Of a stretch of DNA of 64,000 nucleotides, positions 8,809-16,930 are shown piece by piece. The DNA comes from Duganella sp. CF517 (lineage in GTDB: Bacteria; Pseudomonadota; Gammaproteobacteria; Burkholderiales; Burkholderiaceae_D): contig NZ_FODC01000002.1 of the NCBI RefSeq assembly GCF_900110275.1, forward strand, positions 62,001-126,000, read 5' to 3'. The translations under genes and the position numbers were made by a program. The notes under the pieces are model-generated. The model did not search any database. It saw nothing but the letters and a program-made list of their open reading frames with translations, and had not been told where the DNA came from. The stretch's first letter is position 1; the number at the start of each line of letters is the position of its first letter.

Positions 8809-9372
8809 TAGAAAATCCTTAAGGAGGTTATAGGCCGCCGAAGTCGGCCACTTGTTTGTTCACTAGCAACTGAGATGGATCATATCATAAAGCTAGCAAT
8901 TAAGTTGCTTTATTTTTATTTTACATAATTTTTTTGAAAGTCTTTTCATAGCATGAAAAAAATATTGCAGTGCGACATTTTTCTATTCCGCAATGCGAAA
9001 TTCCACCTTGCAACGCGCTAGTCACCCGGCGGTCCGGCGAAAATATTTACTTTACAATCAACGACTTGATCCTGGTAGTGCGTTCTAGGAAATGTTATTT
9101 TTTGGAAACACAAAAAACACCACAGCATCGCGCCGTAAACGCGGCGTATTTGCCCAAGCGTGAAAAATATGATGCGCGAAGTGTTTAACAACATTACAAT
9201 TTTAGGCTGGCAGGACTTTTCTTGACGGCCACAAATCTGACAATCAAGCAATACCCCACGCATTGCTGCAACCCGGCAGACGGCGCGTGGAACACAACAC
9301 CGGCCGCGCGCGCATGACCGCCTGCGCCGCCGATACATATATTTCGGGTAGTCCAAATTTCAGGAGGTTATT
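8809..9372. other. AT-rich intergenic region (564 bases)
   Basis: This is the divergent region between the PEP-CTERM gene (minus) and the acyltransferase (plus). It contains the minus-strand leader with a small GGCCG/CGGCC hairpin (about 8833-8849), two copies of CTAGCAA 30 bp apart (8863 and 8893) and long A/T runs near 8910-8970. Short open frames here show no start signal or recognisable protein. No clear -35/-10 pair could be assigned. Confidence 0.5.
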
Positions 9373-9375
9373 CTG
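9362..9375 (+). promoter_or_regulatory. Consensus ribosome-binding site before a CTG start codon
   Basis: AGGAGG at 9362-9367 is followed five bases later by an in-frame CTG (9373). The frame contains a stop at 9349-9351 and no ATG, GTG or TTG until 9451, which is inside the conserved acyltransferase N-terminus. CTG is therefore the most likely start; ATT at 9370 is only two bases from the site. Confidence 0.65.
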
Positions 9376-11394
9376 CGCACCGCACCCATCGCATCCGACA
9401 GCCACGCCGTCAAATATCGCCCCGATATCGACGGCCTGCGCGCCGTCGCCGTGCTGGCCGTCATCCTATTCCATTGCTGGCCGCTCTGGTTCGTCAGTGG
9501 CTTCGTCGGCGTCGACATCTTTTTCGTCATCTCCGGCTATCTGATCACATCGATCCTGCTCACCCAGCTCGAGGCCGGCACCTTCAGCCTGTTCGACTTC
9601 TACTCGCGCCGCGTGCGCCGCATCTTCCCGGCGCTGCTGGTGATGATGGCGGCGACGCTGGCCGTGGCCTGGTACATCCTGCTGCGCGGCGAATTCCGCC
9701 AAGTCGGCACCCACGTGGCCGCCGGCGGCGGCTTCATCGCCAACCTGGTGCTGTGGTTCGAGTCCGGCTACTTCGACAACTCGGGCGCCACCAAGCCGCT
9801 GCTGCACCTGTGGTCGCTCGGTGTGGAGGAACAGTTCTATTTCCTGTGGCCGCTGATACTGTGGGCCGTGATGCGCAAGCGCCTCAATTTCGCCCTCGTC
9901 ATGGGGCTGGTGTTCGCCGCCTCGATGGCGGTCAACCTGGGCACCGTCTACGACAACCCGACGGCGGCGTTCTACTCGCCGCTGTCGCGCTTCTGGGAAC
10001 TGATGACCGGCGGCGTCGGCGCCTACCTGCACCTGCACCGTCCGGCCTGGAGCGACCAGCAAAAGCGCATCGCCTCGATCGCCGGCGCGCTGTTGATGGT
10101 CGCCTCGTTCAGCCTGATCACGCCACAGACGGTGTTCCCCGGCTGGGCGGCGCTGCTGCCGGTGTCGGCCACGTTCCTGCTGATCATGGCCGGTCCGGCC
10201 ACGCCGATCAACCGGGTGGTGCTGGGCAACTGGCTGGCCACGCGCATCGGGCTGATCAGCTATCCGCTGTACCTGTGGCACTGGCCGCTGCTGTCGTTCG
10301 CCTACATCATCTACGGTGAAAAACCGTCCTACCAGCTCAAGATCGCGCTGATGGCCGGCGCCGTCGCGCTGGCCTGGCTGACCTACCGCCTGGTCGAGGT
10401 GCCGCTGCGCGGCGTCGCCTCCAAGCGGCGCGTGGTGGGCGGGCTGACGGCCGGCATGGTCGTCATGGCCTCGCTCGGCATCGCCGTCGGCGCCGGCGCG
10501 CTGCGCGAGCGCATCGACGTGCACGGCAGCGACGTCTACCTGAACGCGCTCAACGACTTCGAGTTCCCCGGCCAACGCTTCACCCCGCTGCGCCACAACG
10601 GCATCGTGTTCCAGCAGCTGGCCGCCGACGCCCCCGGCAAGACGGTGTTCATCGGCGATTCTCTGGTCCAGCAGTACGGCCCGCAGATGGAGCAACTGAC
10701 GGCCTCGGCGCCGCTGCGCTACAACAAGGTGGTGTTCGCCACCGCCGGCGGCTGCCCGCCCATCCTCAACGCCATCCGCCTGCCGCTGATCCGCTTCCCG
10801 CAGTGCCGCAAGGCGATCGCGGCGGCCTACGACCTGGCCAGCCAGCCGGACGTGACCACGGTGGTCATCGGCGCGGCCTGGCACGTCCACTTCTCCGGCT
10901 ACAACAACGAGATCGAGTACGACACCGGCAACGGCAAGCTGTCGTTCCCGTCCGACGCCGCTCACGAGCTGGCCTACGCCTCGTTCGCGCAAACGGTGCG
11001 CCACCTGCGCCTGCTGGGCAAGCGGGTGTTCATCGTGCTGCAGCCGCCCAGCGGCACCATGTACGATCCGCGCAATATGTACCAGGGCTCGCGCTTCAAC
11101 AGCATCCATCCGCTGCCCCGCATCGCCCCCCTCAAGCTCGACAAGTTCCTGGCCGACAACGCCAGCACGCGCGCCAGGCTGCAGGGCATCGCCGCCGCCA
11201 ACGGCGCCCACGTGATCGACCCGAGCCGGTATCTGTGCAAAGACAACGAGTGCCCGGTGCTCGACGCGGCCGGCGCGCCGATCTACACCGATCCGTTGCA
11301 CATGCGCCCGAGCTACAGCCGCGACGCCGTGACCTACCTGACGCAAACGGTGCAGGGCGACGCCGGCGCCGAACGCTCGGCACAGACACCGTAG
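9373..11394 (+). CDS. Acyltransferase with C-terminal SGNH domain (OatA/OafA type)
   Basis: A membrane O-acyltransferase of about 673 residues, probably acetylating a surface or exported sugar. Residues about 15-360 form the acyltransferase-3 domain with around ten membrane helices (YRPDIDGLRAVAVLAV, then VDIFFVISGYLI and LWSLGVEEQFYFLWP). The C-terminal part is a periplasmic SGNH hydrolase-like domain with the Ser motif VFIGDSLVQ and the Asp/His block DPLHM near the end. The published-style start codons are missing: the conserved YRPDIDG segment lies upstream of the first GTG (9451), and an AGGAGG precedes CTG 9373, which I use. Strong hairpins lie between this gene and the convergent manC-like gene. 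The acceptor sugar is unknown. Confidence 0.9.
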   Translation: MRTAPIASDSHAVKYRPDIDGLRAVAVLAVILFHCWPLWFVSGFVGVDIFFVISGYLITSILLTQLEAGTFSLFDFYSRRVRRIFPALLVMMAATLAVAWYILLRGEFRQVGTHVAAGGGFIANLVLWFESGYFDNSGATKPLLHLWSLGVEEQFYFLWPLILWAVMRKRLNFALVMGLVFAASMAVNLGTVYDNPTAAFYSPLSRFWELMTGGVGAYLHLHRPAWSDQQKRIASIAGALLMVASFSLITPQTVFPGWAALLPVSATFLLIMAGPATPINRVVLGNWLATRIGLISYPLYLWHWPLLSFAYIIYGEKPSYQLKIALMAGAVALAWLTYRLVEVPLRGVASKRRVVGGLTAGMVVMASLGIAVGAGALRERIDVHGSDVYLNALNDFEFPGQRFTPLRHNGIVFQQLAADAPGKTVFIGDSLVQQYGPQMEQLTASAPLRYNKVVFATAGGCPPILNAIRLPLIRFPQCRKAIAAAYDLASQPDVTTVVIGAAWHVHFSGYNNEIEYDTGNGKLSFPSDAAHELAYASFAQTVRHLRLLGKRVFIVLQPPSGTMYDPRNMYQGSRFNSIHPLPRIAPLKLDKFLADNASTRARLQGIAAANGAHVIDPSRYLCKDNECPVLDAAGAPIYTDPLHMRPSYSRDAVTYLTQTVQGDAGAERSAQTP

Positions 11395-11403
11395 GCCAGC
11401 ACG

Positions 11404-11425
11404 CAAAACGCCCGCCGAAAGGCGG
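11404..11425. repeat. Inverted repeat with GAAA loop
   Basis: An 8-bp stem CGCCCGCC/GGCGGGCG closed by a GAAA tetraloop, just after the acyltransferase stop. It has no T-tract and may assist the terminator that follows. Confidence 0.5.
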
Positions 11426-11441
11426 GCGTGGCTGACAGCGG

Positions 11442-11478
11442 AAAAAAAAAGCCCGGCCGCGCGCGGCCGGGCTTTTTC
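11442..11478. terminator. Bidirectional terminator between convergent genes
   Basis: A 10-bp stem AGCCCGGCCG/CGGCCGGGCT (11450-11459 and 11464-11473) is flanked by nine A residues on the left and TTTTT on the right. It can serve both the plus-strand acyltransferase and the minus-strand manC-like gene. Confidence 0.88.
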
Positions 11479-11481
11479 ACG

Positions 11482-12891
11482 TCAAACGCGCTGGTAGACG
11501 TCCTCGAAGCGGACGATGTCGTCCTCGCCCAGGTAGCTGCCCGATTGCACCTCGATCAGGTGCAGCGGCAGTTTGCCCGGGTTTTCCAGCCGGTGGTTCA
11601 TGCCGATCGGGATATAGGTCGACTGGTTTTCCGACAGCAAGGTGACGCTGTCGCCGCACGTCACGCGGGCCGTGCCGCTGACGACGATCCAGTGCTCGGC
11701 GCGATGGTGGTGCATCTGCAGCGACAGCTTGCCGCCCGGATTGACCGTGATGCGCTTGACCTGGAAGCGCTCGCCGATGTCGATGCCCTCGTAGCAACCC
11801 CACGGGCGGTACACCTTGGTATGGTGCAGATGCTCGGTGCGCTCGGTGGTTTTCAGGTGCTCGACCACCTGCTTGACGCGCTGCACCTGGTCCTTGTGGG
11901 CCACCAGCACCGCGTCGGCGGTCTCGACGACGACGACGTCGCTGACGCCGACCAGCGCCACGATGCGGCTTTCGGCGCGCACCAGCGAATTGCTCACGCC
12001 GTCGAGGTAGACGTCGCCACGGGTGGCGTTGCCTTGCGCGTCATGCGGCAGCACGTCGCGCAGCGCCGACCATGAACCGACATCGCTCCAGCCGATGTCG
12101 GCCGGCACCACCACCGCGTGCGAGGTGCGCTCCATGACGGCGTAGTCGATCGAATCGGACGGGCTGGCGGCGAAGGCTTCCTCGTCCAGGCGGCAGAAGT
12201 CCATGTCGCGGTAGGCCTTGTGCACCGCCGTCGCGGCGGCGGCGGCGATCGCCGGCGCGAAACCGGCCAGCTCGCTCAAATAGCGCTCGGCGCGGAACAG
12301 GAACATGCCGCTGTTCCAATAATAGGCGCCGTCGTCGAGGAAGGACTGGGCCTTGGCCTGGTCCGGCTTTTCGACGAAGCGGTCGACTTTGTAGGCGGCG
12401 CCGACGGCCTGGCCGCGGTGGATGTAGCCGTAGCCGGTCTCCGGCGCGGTGGGCACCACGCCGAAGGTGGCCAGCGCGCCCTCGCCGGCCAAGCGGGCGG
12501 CGCTGGCGATGGCGGCGTGGAAGGCGGCGCGGTCGGTGATCACGTGGTCGGCCGGCAGCACCAGCATCAGCGCCTCCGGGTCGATCGCGCGCAGGTACTC
12601 GGCGGCGGCGGCCACCGCCGGCGCGGTGTTGCGCCCGGCCGACTCGAGCATGATGGCCAGCGGCGTGACGCCGATCTCGCGCAACTGTTCAGCCACCATG
12701 AAACGGTGGTCGTTACCGCACACGACCAGCGGCGCCTGCAATTCGGCGCCGCCGGTCAAACGCAGCACGGTTTCCTGCAGCATGGTCTTATCGGACACCA
12801 GCGGCAGCAGTTGCTTGGGCAGCACGGCCCGGGACAACGGCCACAGCCGGGTACCGGCGCCGCCGGACAGGATTACCGGGTAAATTTTCAT
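11482..12891 (-). CDS. manC: Mannose-1-phosphate guanylyltransferase / mannose-6-phosphate isomerase
   Basis: A bifunctional enzyme of 469 residues supplying GDP-mannose for polysaccharide synthesis. The N-terminal nucleotidyltransferase has the signature LSGGAGTRLWPLSR (residues 9-22), the LVLPADHVI block and the FVEKP lysine motif. The C-terminal type II phosphomannose isomerase domain has RPWGCYE and the metal-binding cupin motif LQMHHHRAEHWIVVSG. The length matches the AlgA/ManC/XanB family. It begins 12 bases after the stop of the NDP-sugar synthase upstream, so both are in one operon. Whether it carries both activities in this organism is inferred from the intact domains. Confidence 0.95.
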   Translation of the reverse strand: MKIYPVILSGGAGTRLWPLSRAVLPKQLLPLVSDKTMLQETVLRLTGGAELQAPLVVCGNDHRFMVAEQLREIGVTPLAIMLESAGRNTAPAVAAAAEYLRAIDPEALMLVLPADHVITDRAAFHAAIASAARLAGEGALATFGVVPTAPETGYGYIHRGQAVGAAYKVDRFVEKPDQAKAQSFLDDGAYYWNSGMFLFRAERYLSELAGFAPAIAAAAATAVHKAYRDMDFCRLDEEAFAASPSDSIDYAVMERTSHAVVVPADIGWSDVGSWSALRDVLPHDAQGNATRGDVYLDGVSNSLVRAESRIVALVGVSDVVVVETADAVLVAHKDQVQRVKQVVEHLKTTERTEHLHHTKVYRPWGCYEGIDIGERFQVKRITVNPGGKLSLQMHHHRAEHWIVVSGTARVTCGDSVTLLSENQSTYIPIGMNHRLENPGKLPLHLIEVQSGSYLGEDDIVRFEDVYQRV

Positions 12892-12903
12892 GCAACTTCC
12901 TTG

Positions 12904-14043
12904 TTATTTATCGGCCTCGGCCGGGTTGCGCCGCTTGTTGCGGCGGTCGCGGGCGTTGGTCCATTCGCCATCGCCATATTCTGACACATGGCGCATCTCG
13001 CCCGCGCGGTCGACACTATAATCCTTGAAGACGATCATCTCGTCCAGTTTTACGTTGTGTAACACACGGGTGTACTCGAACAGCACGCTGCGCACGATGT
13101 TGGCGCCGGCGCAGATATGGCTGCCGTGGCCGATCCAGGTCGGGCCGATGATGGTGCTGCCCGCTTCGATCTTGCAACCCGAACCGATATACACCGGCCC
13201 CTCGATGGTGGTGCCTTCCCAGTCGATGCTGGTGTTGAGGCCGGCCCAGATGCCGTCGGCCAGCTGGATGCCCGGCACGTCCATGTGGGCGACCTCGCCC
13301 ATCATGACGCTCTGCGACACTTCCCAGTAGTCCTTGACGCTGCCGATGTCGATCCAGCTGAAGGTGCGGTTCTGCGAGTAGAACGGCACGCCCTGCTCGA
13401 CCAGCAGCGGGAACAGCTCGGAACCGATGTCGAACACCTTGCCGGCCGGGATCAGGTCGAGGATCTCCGGTTCGAAGATATAGATACCGGTGCTGACGAA
13501 GTTCGACAGCGCCTCTTCCTGCTTCGGCTTTTCCTGGAACTGCTTGATGCGCCCGTCCTTGTCGCTGACCACCACGCCGTAGCTCTCGACCTTGTCCCAC
13601 GGCACCTCGCGGCAGATCACGCTGGCCTTGGCGCCCTTGCGGCGGTGTTCGAACAGCGCCGACTTCAGGTCCAGGTTGATGACGGCGTCGCCGCACAGCA
13701 CGATGGTGGTGTCGTCGAAGAAGCCGCCGAACTCCTGGATCTTCTTCATGCCGCCGGCCGAGCCGAGCGCCTCGGGGACGACCTCGCCCTTATCGTTGGT
13801 GTAGCCTTCGAACGAGTAGCCGATCTGCACGCCGTACTGGTCGCCTTCGCCGAAGTACTCTTCAATCTTTTCGTGCAGGTAGCTGACATTGACCATGATT
13901 TCGTTGACGCCGTATTTGGCCAGGTGTTCGATCAGGTAGGCCATGACCGGTTTGCCGAGCACCGGTATCATCGGTTTCGGTAAATCGAACGTCAGCGGGC
14001 GCACCCGGGTCCCCTTGCCTGCTGCCAAAATCATCGCCTTCAT
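12904..14043 (-). CDS. NDP-sugar synthase (sugar-1-phosphate nucleotidyltransferase with beta-helix)
   Basis: Cytoplasmic nucleotidyltransferase, 379 residues, that activates a sugar-1-phosphate. The N-terminus has the loop ILAAGKGTRVRPLT and PKPMIPVLGKP. The SAGGMKK, CGDAV and FQEKPK blocks complete the active site. After about residue 245 there is a left-handed beta-helix (repeats such as GPVYIGSGCKIEAGSTII) and a charged tail. I chose ATG 14043 because AGAGGA lies seven bases upstream and the conserved MKAMILAAG starts there; the open frame extends 48 codons further without family similarity. It is the first gene of an operon with the manC-like gene. The sugar could be mannose or glucose; sequence alone does not decide. 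Confidence 0.9.
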   Translation of the reverse strand: MKAMILAAGKGTRVRPLTFDLPKPMIPVLGKPVMAYLIEHLAKYGVNEIMVNVSYLHEKIEEYFGEGDQYGVQIGYSFEGYTNDKGEVVPEALGSAGGMKKIQEFGGFFDDTTIVLCGDAVINLDLKSALFEHRRKGAKASVICREVPWDKVESYGVVVSDKDGRIKQFQEKPKQEEALSNFVSTGIYIFEPEILDLIPAGKVFDIGSELFPLLVEQGVPFYSQNRTFSWIDIGSVKDYWEVSQSVMMGEVAHMDVPGIQLADGIWAGLNTSIDWEGTTIEGPVYIGSGCKIEAGSTIIGPTWIGHGSHICAGANIVRSVLFEYTRVLHNVKLDEMIVFKDYSVDRAGEMRHVSEYGDGEWTNARDRRNKRRNPAEADK

Positions 14044-14381
14044 ATATATGGTCCTCTTCAGATTGGTAAGAAAAATGTTCGTCGGCGCCGGCCGGCGCGG
14101 GGCGCCGCGCGGCCAGGGCGCGGGCCGACGGGTAGGATCATGACATAGCAACAACACTTTGGCCAGCCAAAAATGCTGCGTGCGCACATAAATTTCCCGG
14201 ACCGCGCCCGTCTCTTGCGTTTCGCTACCGAAATATAGCAGACAGGCGCGGGCGGGCCGCGCTCCGCAGGCCGGCGCGGCGCGGCCGCGCCCAAGCTTTG
14301 CGCCACGACAAAGACGCCGCGGTTAATTCGGGCACGGTAACGCGGCGTGCGCCGCGGATTAATTAATTCTATTTTAATACC

Positions 14382-14401
14382 CGTGGTATTTAATCACCAC
14401 G
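14382..14401. promoter_or_regulatory. Palindromic operator-like site
   Basis: CGTGGT (14382-14387) and ACCACG (14396-14401) form an inverted repeat with an AT-rich 8-base spacer, in the middle of a divergent promoter region. The size suits a dimeric repressor. The cognate protein is unknown. Confidence 0.4.
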
Positions 14402-14612
14402 ACCACCTTTTATATTCCGGAAACGGCTCGGAGTTAATAGAATGCTTAGATTAACTTTAGAAAATAGCACGTACCATTTACGCAAGAACGGCCCGCGCGG
14501 CGGCGTCGCCGCCCCGTATTGAAGGGAAGGAAATAGAAAATGACAATGCCGCCGCCCCGCGCCACGGTTATAGGGCGAATATGCCACATTCAAAACCACA
14601 TATTCAAAATAA

Positions 14613-14642
14613 TTCCATACGGCAAGAATTTCTGTGTATAAT
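14613..14642 (+). promoter_or_regulatory. Sigma-70-like promoter of the secreted-protein gene
   Basis: A perfect TATAAT (14637-14642) with a TG two bases before it; the -35 region TTCCAT (14613-14618, 18-base spacer) is weak. The ATG at 14699 lies 56 bases downstream. Confidence 0.6.
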
Positions 14643-14698
14643 ATTTTTCAGGGATGCGGTTGATGCCCTCCACATTCATCTATATTCAGGAGTTAATC

Positions 14699-16192
14699 AT
14701 GTTCTTCGGCAAATCAACTGGCACCTCTGGCCAACACCTCGCTAAGCTGGTCGGCTGGTCGATGCTCGGCGCCGGCGCGTTGGCGTTCAACGCCGGTGCC
14801 CAGACCACCACCACGGCGACCACGTTCGAATCCTATCAAAAGCCGTTCTCGGCGACCTCGCCATGGAACTCGCGCCCGATCAATCCGGTGCTGGGCACTT
14901 ATCAGATTCCGACCTCGAGCTACTTCCCGGCCGTGCAGGGCGGCGCCTGGTCGACCGGCCTGTTCCTGTCCAAGACGACCGATACCCCGATGACCGTCTA
15001 CGGCCTGAACGGCGTATCCGGCGTCAACAATCCGGACACCACCGTGGCCGCCCCGGTGACGCTGCCGCGCTGGCCGAAGGACACCCTGCCGGCCACGGGC
15101 AGCGACGGCCACGCCGACATCTATGATCCGGTCACCGGCATCGTCCACTCCTTCTGGCAGCTCAAGCAAGTGAACGGCAAGTGGGTCGCCGCGCTGTACG
15201 CCTGGTCGCCGTCGAAAGGCACCGGCTGGGGCAATCCGGCGCACTACTACCATGGCGCGCGCGCCACCGGCGTGCCCGCCGCCGCCGGCCTGATCCGCGC
15301 CCACGAGATCAACGACGGTCTAGCCACCTACCAGCACGCGCTGGCCATGTCGCTCACCTACAATGCGCTGTCGGCCACCACGCCGTACATCTACCCGGCC
15401 ACCTCGTCCGATGGCGACGCCACCAAAACCAACTCGGGCCAGATCCCGCAGGGCGCGCTGATGATGCTGCCGGCCAGCTACGACACGTCCAAGATCAGCA
15501 ACCTGGCGCTGCGCAAGGTCGCCGACACGCTCAAGACCTACGGCGCCTACGTGGTCGACCGCAACGTCGGCACGCCGTTCGCCATCTATGTTGAAAACGG
15601 CGCGCCGTTCAACCTGCACGGCAGCAGCGGCTGGAACAATGCCGTCGCCGCCGAGCTCGACCGCATCCGCGCCAACCTGCGCCAAGTGGTGTCGGCGCCA
15701 AGCTGGGTCGACGGCAACGGCAGGGCCGTCAGCGGCACCGCGCCGGCCAGCGTCAACTCGCTGTCGATGCGCGGTCCGTGGACCCGCAGCTCCGGCACCA
15801 GCACGCCGTACTTCGATTCGTGGGCCCAGGCGCTGGTGTTCCCGGCATCGCCGACCACCACCGTCGTCAGCAACGCCAACTCGACCGGTTTGAGCAAGAT
15901 CACCTGGGGCAAGCCGGTGGTGGGCAGCACGCAGAAGTTCAGCGTCATCGCCACCGGCGGCGCCCGCCTGAAGATCCAGGTCTATTCGGGCGGCACGATG
16001 AAGTTCCAGTCGGGCAACATGGCCAACGGTGAATCGGCGCGCTTCGTCTGGCCGAGCGGCGCCTGGATCATCCTGACCGGCATCAGCGGCACCGCCAACG
16101 CCGTCTCCACGGTGCGCGCCGAAATGGCCGCGGTCACGGAAACGGACGCCACCAAAGCCGCGCTCGCGACCGCGACCGTCGTCAAAAAATAA
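14699..16192 (+). CDS. Secreted protein of unknown function (paralogue A)
   Basis: An exported protein of 497 residues that I cannot name. The signal peptide ends near AFNAGAQ. The mature protein shares a long ordered set of blocks with the gene at 49803-51242: PFSA-SPWN-RPI, TDTPMTVY, GSDGHADI followed by TGIVHSF, GLIR-HEI, YQHALAM, GQIP followed by MMLPAS, ALRKVA-TLK, IYVENGA, LSMRG-W and QALVFP. Conserved His, Asp, Glu and Trp residues look enzyme-like or carbohydrate-binding. The C-terminal 90 residues resemble a beta-sandwich. The start ATG 14699 has AGGAG (14688-14692) six bases upstream; an ATG at 14654 lacks a ribosome site. Position at the edge of EPS genes suggests action on the polysaccharide or matrix, which is inference. 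Confidence 0.8.
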   Translation: MFFGKSTGTSGQHLAKLVGWSMLGAGALAFNAGAQTTTTATTFESYQKPFSATSPWNSRPINPVLGTYQIPTSSYFPAVQGGAWSTGLFLSKTTDTPMTVYGLNGVSGVNNPDTTVAAPVTLPRWPKDTLPATGSDGHADIYDPVTGIVHSFWQLKQVNGKWVAALYAWSPSKGTGWGNPAHYYHGARATGVPAAAGLIRAHEINDGLATYQHALAMSLTYNALSATTPYIYPATSSDGDATKTNSGQIPQGALMMLPASYDTSKISNLALRKVADTLKTYGAYVVDRNVGTPFAIYVENGAPFNLHGSSGWNNAVAAELDRIRANLRQVVSAPSWVDGNGRAVSGTAPASVNSLSMRGPWTRSSGTSTPYFDSWAQALVFPASPTTTVVSNANSTGLSKITWGKPVVGSTQKFSVIATGGARLKIQVYSGGTMKFQSGNMANGESARFVWPSGAWIILTGISGTANAVSTVRAEMAAVTETDATKAALATATVVKK

Positions 16193-16206
16193 GCTGCACG
16201 CTTCCC

Positions 16207-16222
16207 GCCCGCGAAAGCGGGC
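16207..16222 (+). repeat. Short inverted repeat with GAAA loop after the secreted-protein gene
   Basis: GCCCGC-GAAA-GCGGGC, 15 bases past the stop codon, without a T-tract; possibly an RNA-stabilising or weak terminator hairpin. Confidence 0.4.
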
Positions 16223-16375
16223 CCGGCGCATGCCCGACGCTTCCCGCGCTCGGCCATGCGCCTTTTCTTTTGCGGTGCACCAAAAAAGCGGCGACGCCGA
16301 CGGCAATGGATTAAAATACATCTTTTCAATGGACGCCGCCGTCGGCGCCCGCCTGGCAACGAAAGCACCGATCTT

Positions 16376-16930
16376 ATGAGCTATGACCCGGACTGGGCGG
16401 CAGACCTGCAACGCTACGCGATGCGGCGCCCCTTCTTAAAAGAACAATCGATCTGGGCCGTCTGGCTGTATCGGCGTGGCCGCCGCCTCGACCGCGCCCC
16501 CGCCGGCGCGCTGCGCAAGCTGTCGCTGGCGCTGTACTGGTTGATGTTCCGCGCGATCGAAACGGCCACCGGCGTGAGCCTGCCGAAGAGCGCGCGCATC
16601 GGCCCCGGCCTGCGCATCTGGCATTTCGGTAACATCTTCCTGCATGCCGACACCGTCATCGGCGCCAACTGCACCTTGCGTCAGGGCGTCACCATCGGCA
16701 ACCGCCATCCCGACGGCCCGACCCCGGTCATCGGCGACAACGTCGAGTTCGGCGCATACGCGCAGGTGCTCGGCGGCGTGCGCATCGGCGACAACGCCCG
16801 CATCGGCGCCATGTCGGTGGTGCTGTGCGACGTGCCCGACGGCGCCACCGCCGTCGGCGCGCCGGCGCGCGTAATTCCATCGACCGGCGCGGCCGCCGGC
16901 GACACCGTCGGCGCCCGGAGCGCCGCATGA
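16376..16930 (+). CDS. Serine O-acetyltransferase-like hexapeptide acetyltransferase
   Basis: A cytoplasmic acetyltransferase of 184 residues with a left-handed beta-helix. The pattern GPGLRIWHFGNIFLHAD, then LRQGVTIGNR, then GDNVEFGAYAQVLGGVRIG is that of serine acetyltransferases found in polysaccharide clusters, where they probably acetylate a sugar rather than make cysteine. The start is ATG 16376 (MSYDPDW); the upstream open frame is an arginine-rich artefact. The stop overlaps the next gene's start (ATGA at 16927-16930), which implies translational coupling with the glycosyltransferase. An inverted repeat (arms 16296-16304 and 16338-16346) lies in the region upstream. The acceptor is not known. 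Confidence 0.85.
   Translation: MSYDPDWAADLQRYAMRRPFLKEQSIWAVWLYRRGRRLDRAPAGALRKLSLALYWLMFRAIETATGVSLPKSARIGPGLRIWHFGNIFLHADTVIGANCTLRQGVTIGNRHPDGPTPVIGDNVEFGAYAQVLGGVRIGDNARIGAMSVVLCDVPDGATAVGAPARVIPSTGAAAGDTVGARSAA

Larger units (their letters stand above)
14044..14698. other. Divergent intergenic region (655 bases)
   Basis: This separates the minus-strand NDP-sugar synthase operon from the plus-strand secreted-protein gene. The left part is G+C-rich; from about 14330 it is AT-rich. It holds the palindrome at 14382-14401 and the promoter at 14613-14642, listed separately. No protein-coding frame with a start signal was found. Confidence 0.6.

Noticed and set aside
8970-9188. 72-codon frame in the AT-rich spacer
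   Set aside because: No ribosome-binding site and no recognisable motif or signal peptide; probably chance.
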